Below, one piece after another: positions 48,403 to 57,790 of a stretch of 64,000 nt of DNA. The stretch lies in contig QQUA01000023.1 in NCBI GenBank assembly GCA_008501825.1, forward strand, positions 333,994 to 397,993, in the 5' to 3' direction. The stretch is from Planctomycetota bacterium (GTDB lineage Bacteria > Planctomycetota > UBA1135). The notes beneath the pieces were generated by a model. That model was not told where the DNA came from and made no database searches. It saw only the letters and a list, made by a program, of their open reading frames with translations. A program made the translations under genes and the position numbers. Within the stretch, counting starts at the first letter, position 1. Each line of letters starts with the position of its first letter.

Positions 48403-51261
48403 ATGATGCTCGCGCTTCTGCTCTGCCTTTTCGTTTTTAGTTCCACCGCAACCCAGTTGGAAGCTCGCCCCCAGAGCCAGGAAACTCAAGAGGTTTTGGA
48501 GCAAGCTCGACAAAGGTTGGAAGCCTTCGAACGGCGGGGATATCGCTCCTTGGTGCCCACCATTCGCAATCGGGAGGAAGCCAACGCCATCGGCAAGGAG
48601 GCTTTGGAAATCTTGGCTTCACCAATCAACCGCCTGCCGCTGGCGGCGGCGAAAGAAAATCAAGCCGTTTGGAAATTGGCAGCCAAGGCCGCTGTTTTGG
48701 CTCAAGATCCACTTCGTGCCGCCCTAGTCGCCGCTCATTTCCTGCCGGATTCCGATCAAGATCACGCCCTCGCCTTGGATCTGCGGCAACTCAGCTTCCC
48801 AAGGGCCATAGAGCTGGCCGAGAAACATCGCAGAGCTTGCCGCAGCCTGCGCTCCAAAGCCGAAGCCGGCGACGCCACCGCCATGGTCCAACTCGGCCGC
48901 ATGTACCAAAGCGGTCGTGGCGTATTCCAGGACGGCAAATCGGCCATGCAGTGGTATCGCCGAGCGAAAAGCGCGGGAAACATCGAAGCGGGCGGATTTA
49001 TCGCCTCCCTTTATGGAAGCGGTTTGGGTTTGGAAAAGGACGAGGAGGAAGCCGAAAAATTGGCCCGCGCCGCCGCCGAACAAGGAAGCTTGGTCGGCAT
49101 GACCGTCCTTTCTTATTTGTACGCCTTCGGACCTGAAAGCAAACGCGATCTCAAGCTTGCGGTGCAATACGCCAGGCAAGCCGCCGAAGGTGGTTACGAC
49201 GTGGGTATGGGAAATTACGGTTACTTCCTGCTTTCCGGTACTGGTGTGCGGAAAGATGAAGAGGCGGCATTTCATTGGCATAAGAAGGCGGCCGAACTGG
49301 AAGTTAACTTTGCTTGCCGTAATCTGGCTTTTCAATTTCAAAATGGAACCGGAACCCCAAAAGACCTTGAGCAAGCTCGAATATGGTTTGAGGAAGCCGC
49401 GGCCTTGGGCCATAAAGATGCCTTCCTGGATCTAGCAAACCTGCAACTGTACGAATTCAAAGACGAGGCCCTGGCAAGAGCCTGGTACCAACGAGGCGCT
49501 TTTCTTGAAAATGTGAATGCGCAAGCCGGCCTGGGGTATTTATTCCACGAAGGAAAAGGCGGCCCCAGAAATCCATCGGCGGCGGAGTATTGGTATACCC
49601 AAGGAGCGGAGCAAGGGAATACCACCTGTATGCGCAACCTGTCCCTGTATTACGAATGGCAAGGAAAGGGCAAGAGCAGCCTGAAGAAGGCCCTCTCCTG
49701 GGCCAACAAAGCTCAGCAAGCCGGCCACCCCAAGGGCAAGGAAGACGCGAAGCGGATCGAGAGCAAACTTTCCTCGGCCCCCCCTTTGGCCATGATTTTG
49801 TTTGAAACCTCCCGCAAGCAAAAAGACCGTTCTTATCAACACGGTTTGGCCGGCCGGACTTTGGATTGGAGCGACCCGAATTCCAAGCTGCCGACCAACC
49901 TTCCGGGAGAGATCTTCACTTACCCAAGGGCGGCCCGGTCACCCATGGGCATTGGTTGGGGTGGATCGGCAAATTTGCTCGGCTACGAATTGCAAATGCA
50001 CAAAGCCCCCCACCGGCGTTTCACTCTTTTCGGAAGCTATTCCGACGATCGATTGAAACAGAGATTCGAAAAATTCCCCTTGTTCGGGGATGGCGAAATA
50101 TTCCATCCCAGCTTCGTTTCTACATCAAAAAATCGAACCCTTCTTTTCGGCCAGAGCAAATCCATCCAAGGCAAGCGCCGAGGAGATCTGGACATTTGCG
50201 CCCAGTACTTGGATTTTAACGGCCAATCTTTGTGGAAGAACCCGGAAGAAAAAAGCGGAATGTACTGGGTAGCTTCCTCCCCGTTCCAGGAGCACTCCTA
50301 CCAGGCTATGGCCGATGAAGAAGGAGGCGCTTACGTAGTTTATGTCACCTCCATGGGAGACTATCGAGCCCCGTCCTGGATCAGCGTGCAACGGATTTCC
50401 AAGGAAGGTCAATTGCTTTGGACGGATCGAAGCTCCGCGACCAACGCGGTTTTCGCCCACCCGTCCTACCGGGTGGCCTCACCCAAAATGGTCAGCGACG
50501 GCGAGGGCGGAGCCATCGTCGCCTTCGAATTGAGGAAGATGCAGGGAGACGGCACTTTGGGAGATTGCGATATTTACGCCCAGAGAATTTTGCCCGACGG
50601 TTCTTTTGCTTGGGGTAAGGACAACACTCCGGTTCCCTTGGCCAATACCCCTTTTGAGGACGACCAATTCGACCTGGTCGCCGACGGGGAAGGCGGAGCC
50701 GTCATGGTTTGGAGACTGAACTTCCTGGATCATCCTGCAGCCATTGCCAAGGCCAGGATTTCCGGCACCGACGGTTCCCATCTTTGGATCGAAGACAACG
50801 GTTCACCGACTCTCGGCCCGAATCTGGACTTACCCTTGTCCAATCCCAAAATCGGAATCACCTCCAAGGGTTGGCTGATCTTTAGTCAAGCCACCACCCA
50901 GGATGAACAGGGCCAGGAAAAGCACGCTCTGGTCTACTTCCCCATTTTTCGAGACACCCGCCATACATGGTTGAAAGGCGATCCGGATCCGGCCGGAAAT
51001 CGTCCGCTGGTGCGCTATAAAGTCGTTTCGGCCTCCAGCTACGATGTACGGAATTTCCAGGTAGCCTCTTTCGCTGACCATGGGGTGTTGGTGGTTTTCG
51101 AGCTCGCCAAAGATGATGCCGAAAACGCGATTATGGCCCAGGTCATCGACCAAGACGGAGACGCCCGACTCAAAGTAGACGGCAAGACCCGCCCGTGGAT
51201 CATCGGTCTCCTTCAGGAGACGGATTGCACTTCCCCGGTCATTGTCGACCTTTACCAATAA
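48403..51261 (+). CDS. Secreted Sel1-repeat protein with C-terminal propeller-like domain
   Basis: 952 residues. Signal peptide (MMLALLLCLFVFSSTATQLE). Residues about 145-460 hold about eight Sel1 (TPR-like) repeats: GDATAMVQLGRMYQSGRGV, GNIEAGGFIASLYGSGLGL, GSLVGMTVLSYLYAFG, GYDVGMGNYGYFLLSGTGV and so on. The remaining 480 residues are beta-rich with repeated segments such as SDGEGGAIVAFELRKMQGDG and ADGEGGAVMVWRLNF, likely a beta-propeller. Sel1 proteins scaffold protein complexes, frequently in the envelope. No enzyme motif is seen. The 183-base upstream gap has only a short direct repeat. Confidence 0.85.
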   Translation: MMLALLLCLFVFSSTATQLEARPQSQETQEVLEQARQRLEAFERRGYRSLVPTIRNREEANAIGKEALEILASPINRLPLAAAKENQAVWKLAAKAAVLAQDPLRAALVAAHFLPDSDQDHALALDLRQLSFPRAIELAEKHRRACRSLRSKAEAGDATAMVQLGRMYQSGRGVFQDGKSAMQWYRRAKSAGNIEAGGFIASLYGSGLGLEKDEEEAEKLARAAAEQGSLVGMTVLSYLYAFGPESKRDLKLAVQYARQAAEGGYDVGMGNYGYFLLSGTGVRKDEEAAFHWHKKAAELEVNFACRNLAFQFQNGTGTPKDLEQARIWFEEAAALGHKDAFLDLANLQLYEFKDEALARAWYQRGAFLENVNAQAGLGYLFHEGKGGPRNPSAAEYWYTQGAEQGNTTCMRNLSLYYEWQGKGKSSLKKALSWANKAQQAGHPKGKEDAKRIESKLSSAPPLAMILFETSRKQKDRSYQHGLAGRTLDWSDPNSKLPTNLPGEIFTYPRAARSPMGIGWGGSANLLGYELQMHKAPHRRFTLFGSYSDDRLKQRFEKFPLFGDGEIFHPSFVSTSKNRTLLFGQSKSIQGKRRGDLDICAQYLDFNGQSLWKNPEEKSGMYWVASSPFQEHSYQAMADEEGGAYVVYVTSMGDYRAPSWISVQRISKEGQLLWTDRSSATNAVFAHPSYRVASPKMVSDGEGGAIVAFELRKMQGDGTLGDCDIYAQRILPDGSFAWGKDNTPVPLANTPFEDDQFDLVADGEGGAVMVWRLNFLDHPAAIAKARISGTDGSHLWIEDNGSPTLGPNLDLPLSNPKIGITSKGWLIFSQATTQDEQGQEKHALVYFPIFRDTRHTWLKGDPDPAGNRPLVRYKVVSASSYDVRNFQVASFADHGVLVVFELAKDDAENAIMAQVIDQDGDARLKVDGKTRPWIIGLLQETDCTSPVIVDLYQ

Positions 51262-51276
51262 GGCCGCTTTCGAAAC

Positions 51277-52137
51277 TTACAAGAAAGTATAGGAGACCAA
51301 ATTGGTCACCTGACATCCGGCAAGGTCCACGGCTTGAAACAACAGCGTTTGTCCCGAAAGGAAACCGGGAACCGGCCCGGAAATCGAGCCGAACCCGCTG
51401 GAATCGGAAAACACCAATCCCAACAGCACCGGCGAACTGATGCCGACGTTGATCCCGGGGCAAACCGCTCCCACCGGAGTGGAGCCGGGAGTAAAGCCGT
51501 AAGCTACCGCCACTAAACTTCCGGCGGTGGCCCCAGCCCAGCTAATGGTATTGGTGGTCCCGGCCACTCCGGGAGTCGGGTCGGCCAACCGAAAGCCTAC
51601 GCCTCCACCGCATTGACTCAAAGATTGAGTGGGCCCGAGATATTGGAACGGACTGTGACAAGTAGCGCTGTCGGCAAAGGTCACGGTGGTTAGAGCCCGG
51701 GCGCTGCCGAAATTACCTCCCGGACAGGGATCGCTCACGAACAAATCGGTGTCCGCTCCAAAACGAAAAAAAGCACCTGCCGCCATCGGCGGGTTAAAAG
51801 TGGCAGTTACTTGAATCGGGTAAGGATAAAGGGCGTCATAACTCCAACTGACATCTCCAGAGTTCATGCCGCCGATCGCCCCAATCACCGGATCGGTGGC
51901 GTCGCCGAAGTTACTCACTCCATCCAAATCCCAATAAGCGCCAGGAACCACGGATAGATCGAAAGTGACGGAAATGACCTCGGCGGTGGTGTTGTTGGTC
52001 ACACCGTAAAAGTCGGCATCCAACGCGTTGTCCTGGCCATTGGTATCCATATCCACTTGAGCAAAACCAAGATTGGCGCACGCGAGCAAGCAGGCGGCCG
52101 ACAAAATCCAACGAGGGGCAGGAAGCATGAGGGGCAT
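51277..52137 (-). CDS. Secreted protein of unknown function with recurrent C-terminal module
   Basis: 286 residues. Signal peptide (PAPRWILSAACLLACANLGF, cleavage near AQ). The body is beta-rich, with DMDTNGQDNALDADFYGV near the start and FFRFGADTDLFVSDPCPGGN in the middle; four Cys suggest disulfides. The last 90 residues (SSPVLLGLVFSDSSGFGSIS, LLFQAVDLAGCQVTNLVSYT) match the C-terminal module of the proteins at 9525-11156 and 12977-13921. N-terminal family not recognised. It converges on the Sel1 gene. Confidence 0.82.
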   Translation of the reverse strand: MPLMLPAPRWILSAACLLACANLGFAQVDMDTNGQDNALDADFYGVTNNTTAEVISVTFDLSVVPGAYWDLDGVSNFGDATDPVIGAIGGMNSGDVSWSYDALYPYPIQVTATFNPPMAAGAFFRFGADTDLFVSDPCPGGNFGSARALTTVTFADSATCHSPFQYLGPTQSLSQCGGGVGFRLADPTPGVAGTTNTISWAGATAGSLVAVAYGFTPGSTPVGAVCPGINVGISSPVLLGLVFSDSSGFGSISGPVPGFLSGQTLLFQAVDLAGCQVTNLVSYTFL

Positions 52138-52210
52138 TCTCCGAAACGGGGAAGTTCTAGTTTAGCACCGAACCGGGAAGCCCCCGGCCCAGCTTTGTTA
52201 AGTTGATTCC

Positions 52211-53041
52211 ATGACGTCCCTTAACCAGCGTGCGGTCCTGATTACCGGTGCCGCCTCCGGGATCGGTGCCGCCCTCGTCACGGAGTGTTTGCGCCGGGGG
52301 GCGAGGGTTTGGGCTACCGACCGGGAGCCTCTGCAACCCTCCCTGGCACAGTCCCAAACGGCTGCCGCAGCCGGAGAACTTGAAACCTCCCTCTTGGACG
52401 TAACCGATCCGGTTGCATTCCATCGAACCGCCCAATCGGCTCGGGATCGATTCGGGCGCCTGGACGTCTTGTTCAATAACGCCGGCATCGGTTTGGCCGG
52501 CTTTCACAGCGACCTAAAAACAGGAGATTGGCAACGAATTTTGCAAGTCAACGTCCACGGAGTCCTTCACGGCGTCGACGCGGTCTTGCCGATCATGCGA
52601 GCTCAAGGCCAAGGTCAAATTGTGCAGACGGCTTCCGCGGCTGGGCTGTGCCCAAGGCCCGGCATGGCGGCTTATTCCGCCTCTAAACACGCGGTCGTCG
52701 GTTTATCTCTTTCACTGCGCCAAGAACTCGCGGCATCGGGAATCGGAGTTTCGGTGGTTTGTCCCGGCCACGTGAGGACGTCCATCTTCGAAAATGCCGA
52801 TTACCGGGCGATGGAGGCAAAGCAACTGCTGGCCAAAGTTCCCACCAAAGGAATGACGCCACGCAAATGCGCGCTTCAAATCATCAAAGCGGCGGAAAGG
52901 AACCGCCCGATCCTGATTCAGGGCGGTCTCCATCGCTTGGAATGGTGGCTTTGTCGCTTATCCCCGGGCCTTGGCCAGCAACTGGCTAAATTGCGGACCC
53001 GGCATTTCCTCCAGGTCCGAAACGCACCGGTCTCCGCCTAG
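52211..53041 (+). CDS. Short-chain dehydrogenase/reductase (SDR)
   Basis: 276 residues. VLITGAASGIGAALV binds the nucleotide; LFNNAGIGLAG and the catalytic set IVQTASAAGLCPRPG, AAYSASKHAVVGL are intact. ATDREP at the end of strand two places an Asp there, which favours NAD. It is a second SDR beside the one at 45845-46702; they share the fold motifs but differ elsewhere, so they are not a recent duplicate. The C-terminus (LGQQLAKLRTRHFLQVRN) is basic. It converges on the CPBP protease gene. Confidence 0.92.
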   Translation: MTSLNQRAVLITGAASGIGAALVTECLRRGARVWATDREPLQPSLAQSQTAAAAGELETSLLDVTDPVAFHRTAQSARDRFGRLDVLFNNAGIGLAGFHSDLKTGDWQRILQVNVHGVLHGVDAVLPIMRAQGQGQIVQTASAAGLCPRPGMAAYSASKHAVVGLSLSLRQELAASGIGVSVVCPGHVRTSIFENADYRAMEAKQLLAKVPTKGMTPRKCALQIIKAAERNRPILIQGGLHRLEWWLCRLSPGLGQQLAKLRTRHFLQVRNAPVSA

Positions 53042-53067
53042 TCGAATTTCCCACGAAGACTTGGCTC

Positions 53068-53802
53068 TTAGGTTCCCCAACGAATTCTTGGATGCCGCCA
53101 GGCGGCCAATCGCTCGGAAAGAACCGCCATGAATACATGGACCGCGAAGGCAGGCCACCAAGTTCCGCAACTTAAACTCATGGCCGCCAACAAGATGCCC
53201 ATCGGCAAGGAAGCCAAACATTCGGATGGAGCTTTGTGCAAGTGAGCCAGGGCATAGAGGCAAGCTCCCACCGTAACCGCCGGCCAACTTCCCCAAATCT
53301 CCACCAAAGGGAACAACAACAAACCCCGGAACATAAATTCATAGCCGAGCAAATAGAAAGCCCAAGCGCCGGCACTGCACCATGCCCCGGCCCGGGTCAC
53401 CCGCGAAGCTCGAATTTCCGGATATTGCCGGAGAAAAGCCGGCTGCTTGCTGTTGAAAAAAAGTAAACCGGCCACTCCAAGACTCATGCCTGCCAGCCAA
53501 TATCCGGTCACGCTCCAAACCGGTTCTTGGATTCCCCATTGCGAAACGGGAACTTCAAGCAAAGCCAAAGTCAGGATGCTTCCCAAACCCAAAAACAGGC
53601 CGCCGCTTAAACGCCGGAGCAACACGCCGCCGGCCTGAGCCGCCGGTTCCCGGATCCCTCGCTGGCGTAACCAAAGACGCAATTTTCGGGCATCGGCGCC
53701 GAAATGGAATCCAAGGAAAAGGCCGGTGGCAGCCAACAGCAGGCCAACCGAAGGCAAGAATTCGGCGGACCACTCCAAATCAGGGGACGGGGAAGGGGGC
53801 AT
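53068..53802 (-). CDS. CPBP-family intramembrane metalloprotease
   Basis: 244 residues from the ATG at 53802; the ATG at 53862 would overlap the start of the divergent M23 gene. Six or more hydrophobic segments. The ABI/CPBP motifs are FYLLGYEFMFRGLLLFPL, LYALAHLHKAPSE and WWPAFAVHVFMA, giving the Glu, Arg and two His of the active site; the first Glu of the common EExxxR is Tyr here, as in many family members. Related to CAAX prenyl proteases; bacterial substrates are mostly unknown. Confidence 0.83.
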   Translation of the reverse strand: MPPSPSPDLEWSAEFLPSVGLLLAATGLFLGFHFGADARKLRLWLRQRGIREPAAQAGGVLLRRLSGGLFLGLGSILTLALLEVPVSQWGIQEPVWSVTGYWLAGMSLGVAGLLFFNSKQPAFLRQYPEIRASRVTRAGAWCSAGAWAFYLLGYEFMFRGLLLFPLVEIWGSWPAVTVGACLYALAHLHKAPSECLASLPMGILLAAMSLSCGTWWPAFAVHVFMAVLSERLAAWRHPRIRWGT

Positions 53803-53860
53803 GGGGAGGTGCGAAGCCTTGGAAGCTAACAAGGCCGGACGTACCCTCAAAAAAAGCTCC

Positions 53861-54982
53861 ATGGCCCCCTCTCATTCCCGCCTGCTACCGTGGCTCAGTT
53901 TGACCTTCGGACTCGGATGGAGTTGTTCCGCCGTCGAAGAAGAAGTGGCCTCGGAAACCATTCCGATTCCGAACACCCCTAGTTCCGCCACCACCGGTTG
54001 GCCCTTTCTAGGGGACCAGCAAGCCCAAGGTTTATTTCACAACTACACTCAGCCGGTGGGAAATCAAATCCACGCCGGGCAAGATTTCTTGCAACCAGCC
54101 GGAACGCCGGTACGAGCCCTCGCTGGCGGTTGGATTGCCGCTTATGGCACTTGGTATCCGGAAAATGCCTATCACCACTATTTGGTCGTCAGCGAAGAAC
54201 AAGGCGGCGATGAAGGATGGTGTTACGTCCATCTGGATCCAAGCACGGTTTCATTCCCTCTGGGGCATCGAGTAGAACCGGGCGATGTCCTCGGTCGCAT
54301 AGTTTCCTTTCAACTCGGCCTGCAAAAAGCTCCCGATCATTTGCATTTGGCCTGGGTTCGCTTACAACCCGACGGCAAGGGCAAGAATCGGCCGCAGCCG
54401 ATCGCCGACCCGTTCAGTCGCCTGCCTTTGAAGGACCGAATTCCACCTAGCTTCGCTAAAGAATTGATCGTGGTCAGCGACGGTGGCTTGGATACCTTTT
54501 CCCGTTCCGCCACCGGCCTTCCCCAAGTTTGGGGCAAGGTGGATTTGTTGGTAGGCATTCAGGACCTTGCCAGCCCGGAGCAGAAAACACCTTGGATGGC
54601 CTCCAAGGTTCAAGCCCAGCTTTGGCGGCAAGACCGGCTTCTGAAAAATTGGTGCGTTCTGGATCACCGCCAAGAAATCGGCGATCGCTTTGTCGCCTCC
54701 GTCCTTTATGTACACCGGTCCAAAGTTCTGGCTTGGCCGGAAGAACGTCATCCATTCCATTGGTTGCGAATCACCAATTCCGACGGCGACGGCCGCTTGG
54801 AATCGGAGGACGCCACTTTTGGCTGGAACAGCGCCGCTCTGGATCAAGCCGGAAAGCGCTTATTTCCGCCTGGAGAGTACCGTCTAGTCGTACAGGCTTG
54901 GGACTGGAGCGGCAATCTCGGAGAAGCGCAATTCCAGCTTGAGGTGTTGGCTACCGGCGAGAACGCCGGCCGCCGGCCTTAA
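53861..54982 (+). CDS. Exported M23-family (LytM-like) peptidase
   Basis: 373 residues from the ATG at 53861. An N-terminal hydrophobic signal (LLPWLSLTFGLGWSC) may be lipoprotein-type, though the lipobox is weak. The M23 domain spans about 45-175 with zinc ligands His71 and Asp75 in IHAGQDFLQP and His160, His162 in DHLHLAWV; the additional His lies in YHHYLVV or YVHLDP. The ligand set appears complete, so it may be an active endopeptidase cutting peptidoglycan cross-links. The C-terminal 190 residues form a beta-rich domain of unknown type. Ends in a TTAA shared with the M20 gene. Confidence 0.86.
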   Translation: MAPSHSRLLPWLSLTFGLGWSCSAVEEEVASETIPIPNTPSSATTGWPFLGDQQAQGLFHNYTQPVGNQIHAGQDFLQPAGTPVRALAGGWIAAYGTWYPENAYHHYLVVSEEQGGDEGWCYVHLDPSTVSFPLGHRVEPGDVLGRIVSFQLGLQKAPDHLHLAWVRLQPDGKGKNRPQPIADPFSRLPLKDRIPPSFAKELIVVSDGGLDTFSRSATGLPQVWGKVDLLVGIQDLASPEQKTPWMASKVQAQLWRQDRLLKNWCVLDHRQEIGDRFVASVLYVHRSKVLAWPEERHPFHWLRITNSDGDGRLESEDATFGWNSAALDQAGKRLFPPGEYRLVVQAWDWSGNLGEAQFQLEVLATGENAGRRP

Positions 54983-56430
54983 CCCCGTTGCGCGTGCTGA
55001 TTCAAAACGTCGGCCACGCAACTGGTCAGGCGTTTTCCACAAGGAATGTGAAGGAACTCGTTCGGGCCGTGGGCGTTGGAGGCCGGCCCCAATAGACCGG
55101 TTATCAAAAACTGAGCCTCGGGAAAGCGCTCTCCCAACATGCCGATGAAAGGAATGGAGCCGCCTTCGCCGATGGAACAAGCCGGCCGGCCGAAGTAAGC
55201 CATGGAAGCATCATCGGATGCCTTGGCCAGCCAATCCGCCAACGGCGGCGCGTTCCATCCATCGCCACCCTTTTCAGCCACAAAACTGATCTTGGCTCCA
55301 TAAGGCGGATCTTCGGTCAAAAGCTTTTCCAGTTTGGCCAAAGCCTGATCGACGTCGCAAGTCGGCGGTACTCGCAAGGAAAGTTTCAATGCCGTATAAG
55401 GCCGAAGCACGTTGCCGGCATCTTTCATCGCCGGGACCCCATCCATGCCGGTCACCGACAACATCGCCTTCCAGGTATTGGCCAGGATATGTTGCACCGG
55501 ATCATCGCCAACCGCCCGAGCGCCTTCTACGAAAGGAAACATCCCGGCAACATCGCCGTCCAATTCCCGGGCCGCGACTTGAGCTTGATCCACTCTTTGC
55601 TGAGGGATCTCGACCTGGCACTCGGGCAACAGGATTTCTCCGCTGTCCTCATTTTCCAGCCGGCTGAGTAATTGGCGTGCGATTCGAAAACTGGAAGGCA
55701 CAATGCCGCTGGCGCCTCCGCTATGGACCCCTTCGGTCAAAATCTCCACCTTTAAATTGGCGACGATCATGCCGCGTAGAGAAGTCGTGCTCCAAAGTTG
55801 ATCGTAATTGCCGGCACCGGAATCCAGGCACACCACCAGGCTCGGCGTTCCGATTCGATCCTTCAAATGTTCGATGTAATGGGGAAGATCGTAGCTGCCA
55901 CTTTCTTCACAAGCTTCGATGACCACCACGCAACGGGTATGTTTGCCGCCGAAACGCTGTACCGCCTCAATCGCGGTCAAGGAGGCATAAGCCGCATAGC
56001 CGTCATCGGCGCCTCCTCTGCCGTAAAGCTTGTCTCCCTCTCGAACCGGCAGCCAAGGCCCCAAGCCATCTCGCCAGCCTTCCATTTCCGGTTGTTTATC
56101 CAAGTGGCCGTAAAGCAAGACCGTGTCTTCGGCGCCGCCGGTTTCGGTAGCAGGGATCTCCATAAAGATCACCGGAGTTCGTTCCGGCAAACGGACCACT
56201 TCCACTTTCAAACCGGCAATCGGCCTTTGCTCGCACCAGCCGGCGATCATCTGCACCGCCTGCTCCATATAACCGTTGGCCTGCCAATCGGGATCGAACA
56301 GCGGCGACTTATTCGGAATCCGGATATATTCGATCAATTGGGGCAGAATTTCCTGCTCCCAACTTTGATCGACGAATTGGGCAACGGCATCCCGGTCCAA
56401 TGCATTGGAGGCGGCGGCAGGTTGATTCAT
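54979..56430 (-). CDS. M20-family dipeptidase (CNDP/PepV-like)
   Basis: 483 residues, no signal peptide. Di-zinc site motifs: LLYGHLDKQPEMEGW, GRGGADDGYAAYASL, VIEACEESGSYDL (catalytic Glu-Glu), VCLDSGAG and NAHGPNEFLHIP. A lid/dimerisation domain includes VHSGGASGIVPSS. The length and GHLDKQPE motif match the carnosinase-like M20 dipeptidases, which split dipeptides in the cytoplasm. The gene is convergent with M23 (shared TTAA) and follows the M19 dipeptidase on the same strand after 46 bases, so the two may form an operon for dipeptide use. Confidence 0.93.
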   Translation of the reverse strand: MNQPAAASNALDRDAVAQFVDQSWEQEILPQLIEYIRIPNKSPLFDPDWQANGYMEQAVQMIAGWCEQRPIAGLKVEVVRLPERTPVIFMEIPATETGGAEDTVLLYGHLDKQPEMEGWRDGLGPWLPVREGDKLYGRGGADDGYAAYASLTAIEAVQRFGGKHTRCVVVIEACEESGSYDLPHYIEHLKDRIGTPSLVVCLDSGAGNYDQLWSTTSLRGMIVANLKVEILTEGVHSGGASGIVPSSFRIARQLLSRLENEDSGEILLPECQVEIPQQRVDQAQVAARELDGDVAGMFPFVEGARAVGDDPVQHILANTWKAMLSVTGMDGVPAMKDAGNVLRPYTALKLSLRVPPTCDVDQALAKLEKLLTEDPPYGAKISFVAEKGGDGWNAPPLADWLAKASDDASMAYFGRPACSIGEGGSIPFIGMLGERFPEAQFLITGLLGPASNAHGPNEFLHIPCGKRLTSCVADVLNQHAQRG

Positions 56431-56476
56431 GGTCTCAGGATAGCGAAACCAACGCCGCCGCGAATGCCCCGGTCCC

Positions 56477-57718
56477 CTACTTGGCCGCCTCAGTCAAGCT
56501 CGATGCCACCTGCTCCGCTTGCTCCAAAGCTCGCAGCAAATTCAAACCCAAAACCTTGCCGATGTCGGTCTCGGAGTAGCCGCGATTCAGCATTTCCTGG
56601 GTGATGTAAGGGAACATGGAGACGTCCTGCAACTGACGCGGAAGCTGGGAAATCCCGTCGAAATCCGATCCAAGGCCGACGTGATCGATGCCGGCCACCT
56701 TGGCAATGTGATCGATGTGGTCAACCACGTGGTGCACGGTCCCCGATTCCACCGGATTGGCCGCCCGCCAGGCGGCGAACTGGGCACGAAACTCTTCTTC
56801 CTCGGGATACCGCTGCCGCAACTCGCGCCGGACTTTTTTGACTTCTTCCAAAGCCTGGACGACTTCTCCAACCAAATAACCGGTGTAGAAATTGACCATG
56901 ATGACGCCGCCGTTTTGCGGCAATTGGGCCAAGATCGAATCCGGCACGTTGCGCGGATGCGGCGCCAGGGCAAAGGCGGAAGAATGGGAGGCGATCACCG
57001 GCGCCTGGGCGACCTTCAGAACATCGGCCATGGTTTCGGCGGAAACGTGAGAAATATCCACCAGCATTCCCAATCGATTCATGGTGCGCACCACGTCTTC
57101 GCCGAAAGGGCTCAATCCCCCTAGTTTGGGCTCGTCGGTGGCGGAATCGGCCCAATCCAGATTGGCACTGTGGGTCAAAGTCATGTAGCGAGCGCCGAGG
57201 GCATATAAATTTCGAAGCACGCCTAGAGAGTTGCCGATGGCGTGGCCGCCTTCCACCCCGATCAAACCGGCGATCTTTCCTTCCCGGCGAATCCGCCGGA
57301 TGTCGGCGGCGGTCAGGGCCAATTCGAACTCGGGATAAAAGGCACACATGCGCCGGATCAAGTCGATCTGTTCCTGGAAAGCGACCACCGGCTGAGGATG
57401 GCTGACCGGGGCGAAGGCGGACCAGAATTGGGCGCCGATACCGCCGGCTCGAAGCCGTTCCATATCGGTGTGCAATCGCGGTCGGGGCCGCCGAATGTCC
57501 AAGGCTTCCACCCGGCCGCCGGCCCGGCTTCGAATCTGCCACGGCAGATCGTTGTGACCGTCCACCAACAAGGCTTGGTGGTGAAGGCGCAGCGCTTGCT
57601 CGCTGAGCACAACGGGAGGCCGTTTCGAAACCGCCGGGGCTTTGCCCCCGGCCGGCTCTTGGGCCATGCCGTCCGATCCGGCCCAGGAAAGGAAAAGGAA
57701 GAGGAGAGTCGCGATCAT
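56477..57718 (-). CDS. Membrane dipeptidase, M19 (renal dipeptidase) family
   Basis: 413 residues with a signal peptide (MIATLLFLFLSWAGSDGMAQ), so exported. Binuclear zinc motifs: LLVDGHNDLPWQI, GLIGVEGGHAIG, MLVDISHVSAETM, VIASHSSAFALAPHPRNVPD and HVGLGSDFDGI. Family members hydrolyse a wide range of L-D and L-L dipeptides. Together with the M20 dipeptidase directly downstream it would serve peptide breakdown on both sides of the membrane. Confidence 0.94.
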   Translation of the reverse strand: MIATLLFLFLSWAGSDGMAQEPAGGKAPAVSKRPPVVLSEQALRLHHQALLVDGHNDLPWQIRSRAGGRVEALDIRRPRPRLHTDMERLRAGGIGAQFWSAFAPVSHPQPVVAFQEQIDLIRRMCAFYPEFELALTAADIRRIRREGKIAGLIGVEGGHAIGNSLGVLRNLYALGARYMTLTHSANLDWADSATDEPKLGGLSPFGEDVVRTMNRLGMLVDISHVSAETMADVLKVAQAPVIASHSSAFALAPHPRNVPDSILAQLPQNGGVIMVNFYTGYLVGEVVQALEEVKKVRRELRQRYPEEEEFRAQFAAWRAANPVESGTVHHVVDHIDHIAKVAGIDHVGLGSDFDGISQLPRQLQDVSMFPYITQEMLNRGYSETDIGKVLGLNLLRALEQAEQVASSLTEAAK

Positions 57719-57790
57719 GCCAAGGCTCCAAGGTAGTCGGCGATGGCTACGCTAGGCGCAAACCGGCCGCAGGATTAATCTGTCGGGTTC

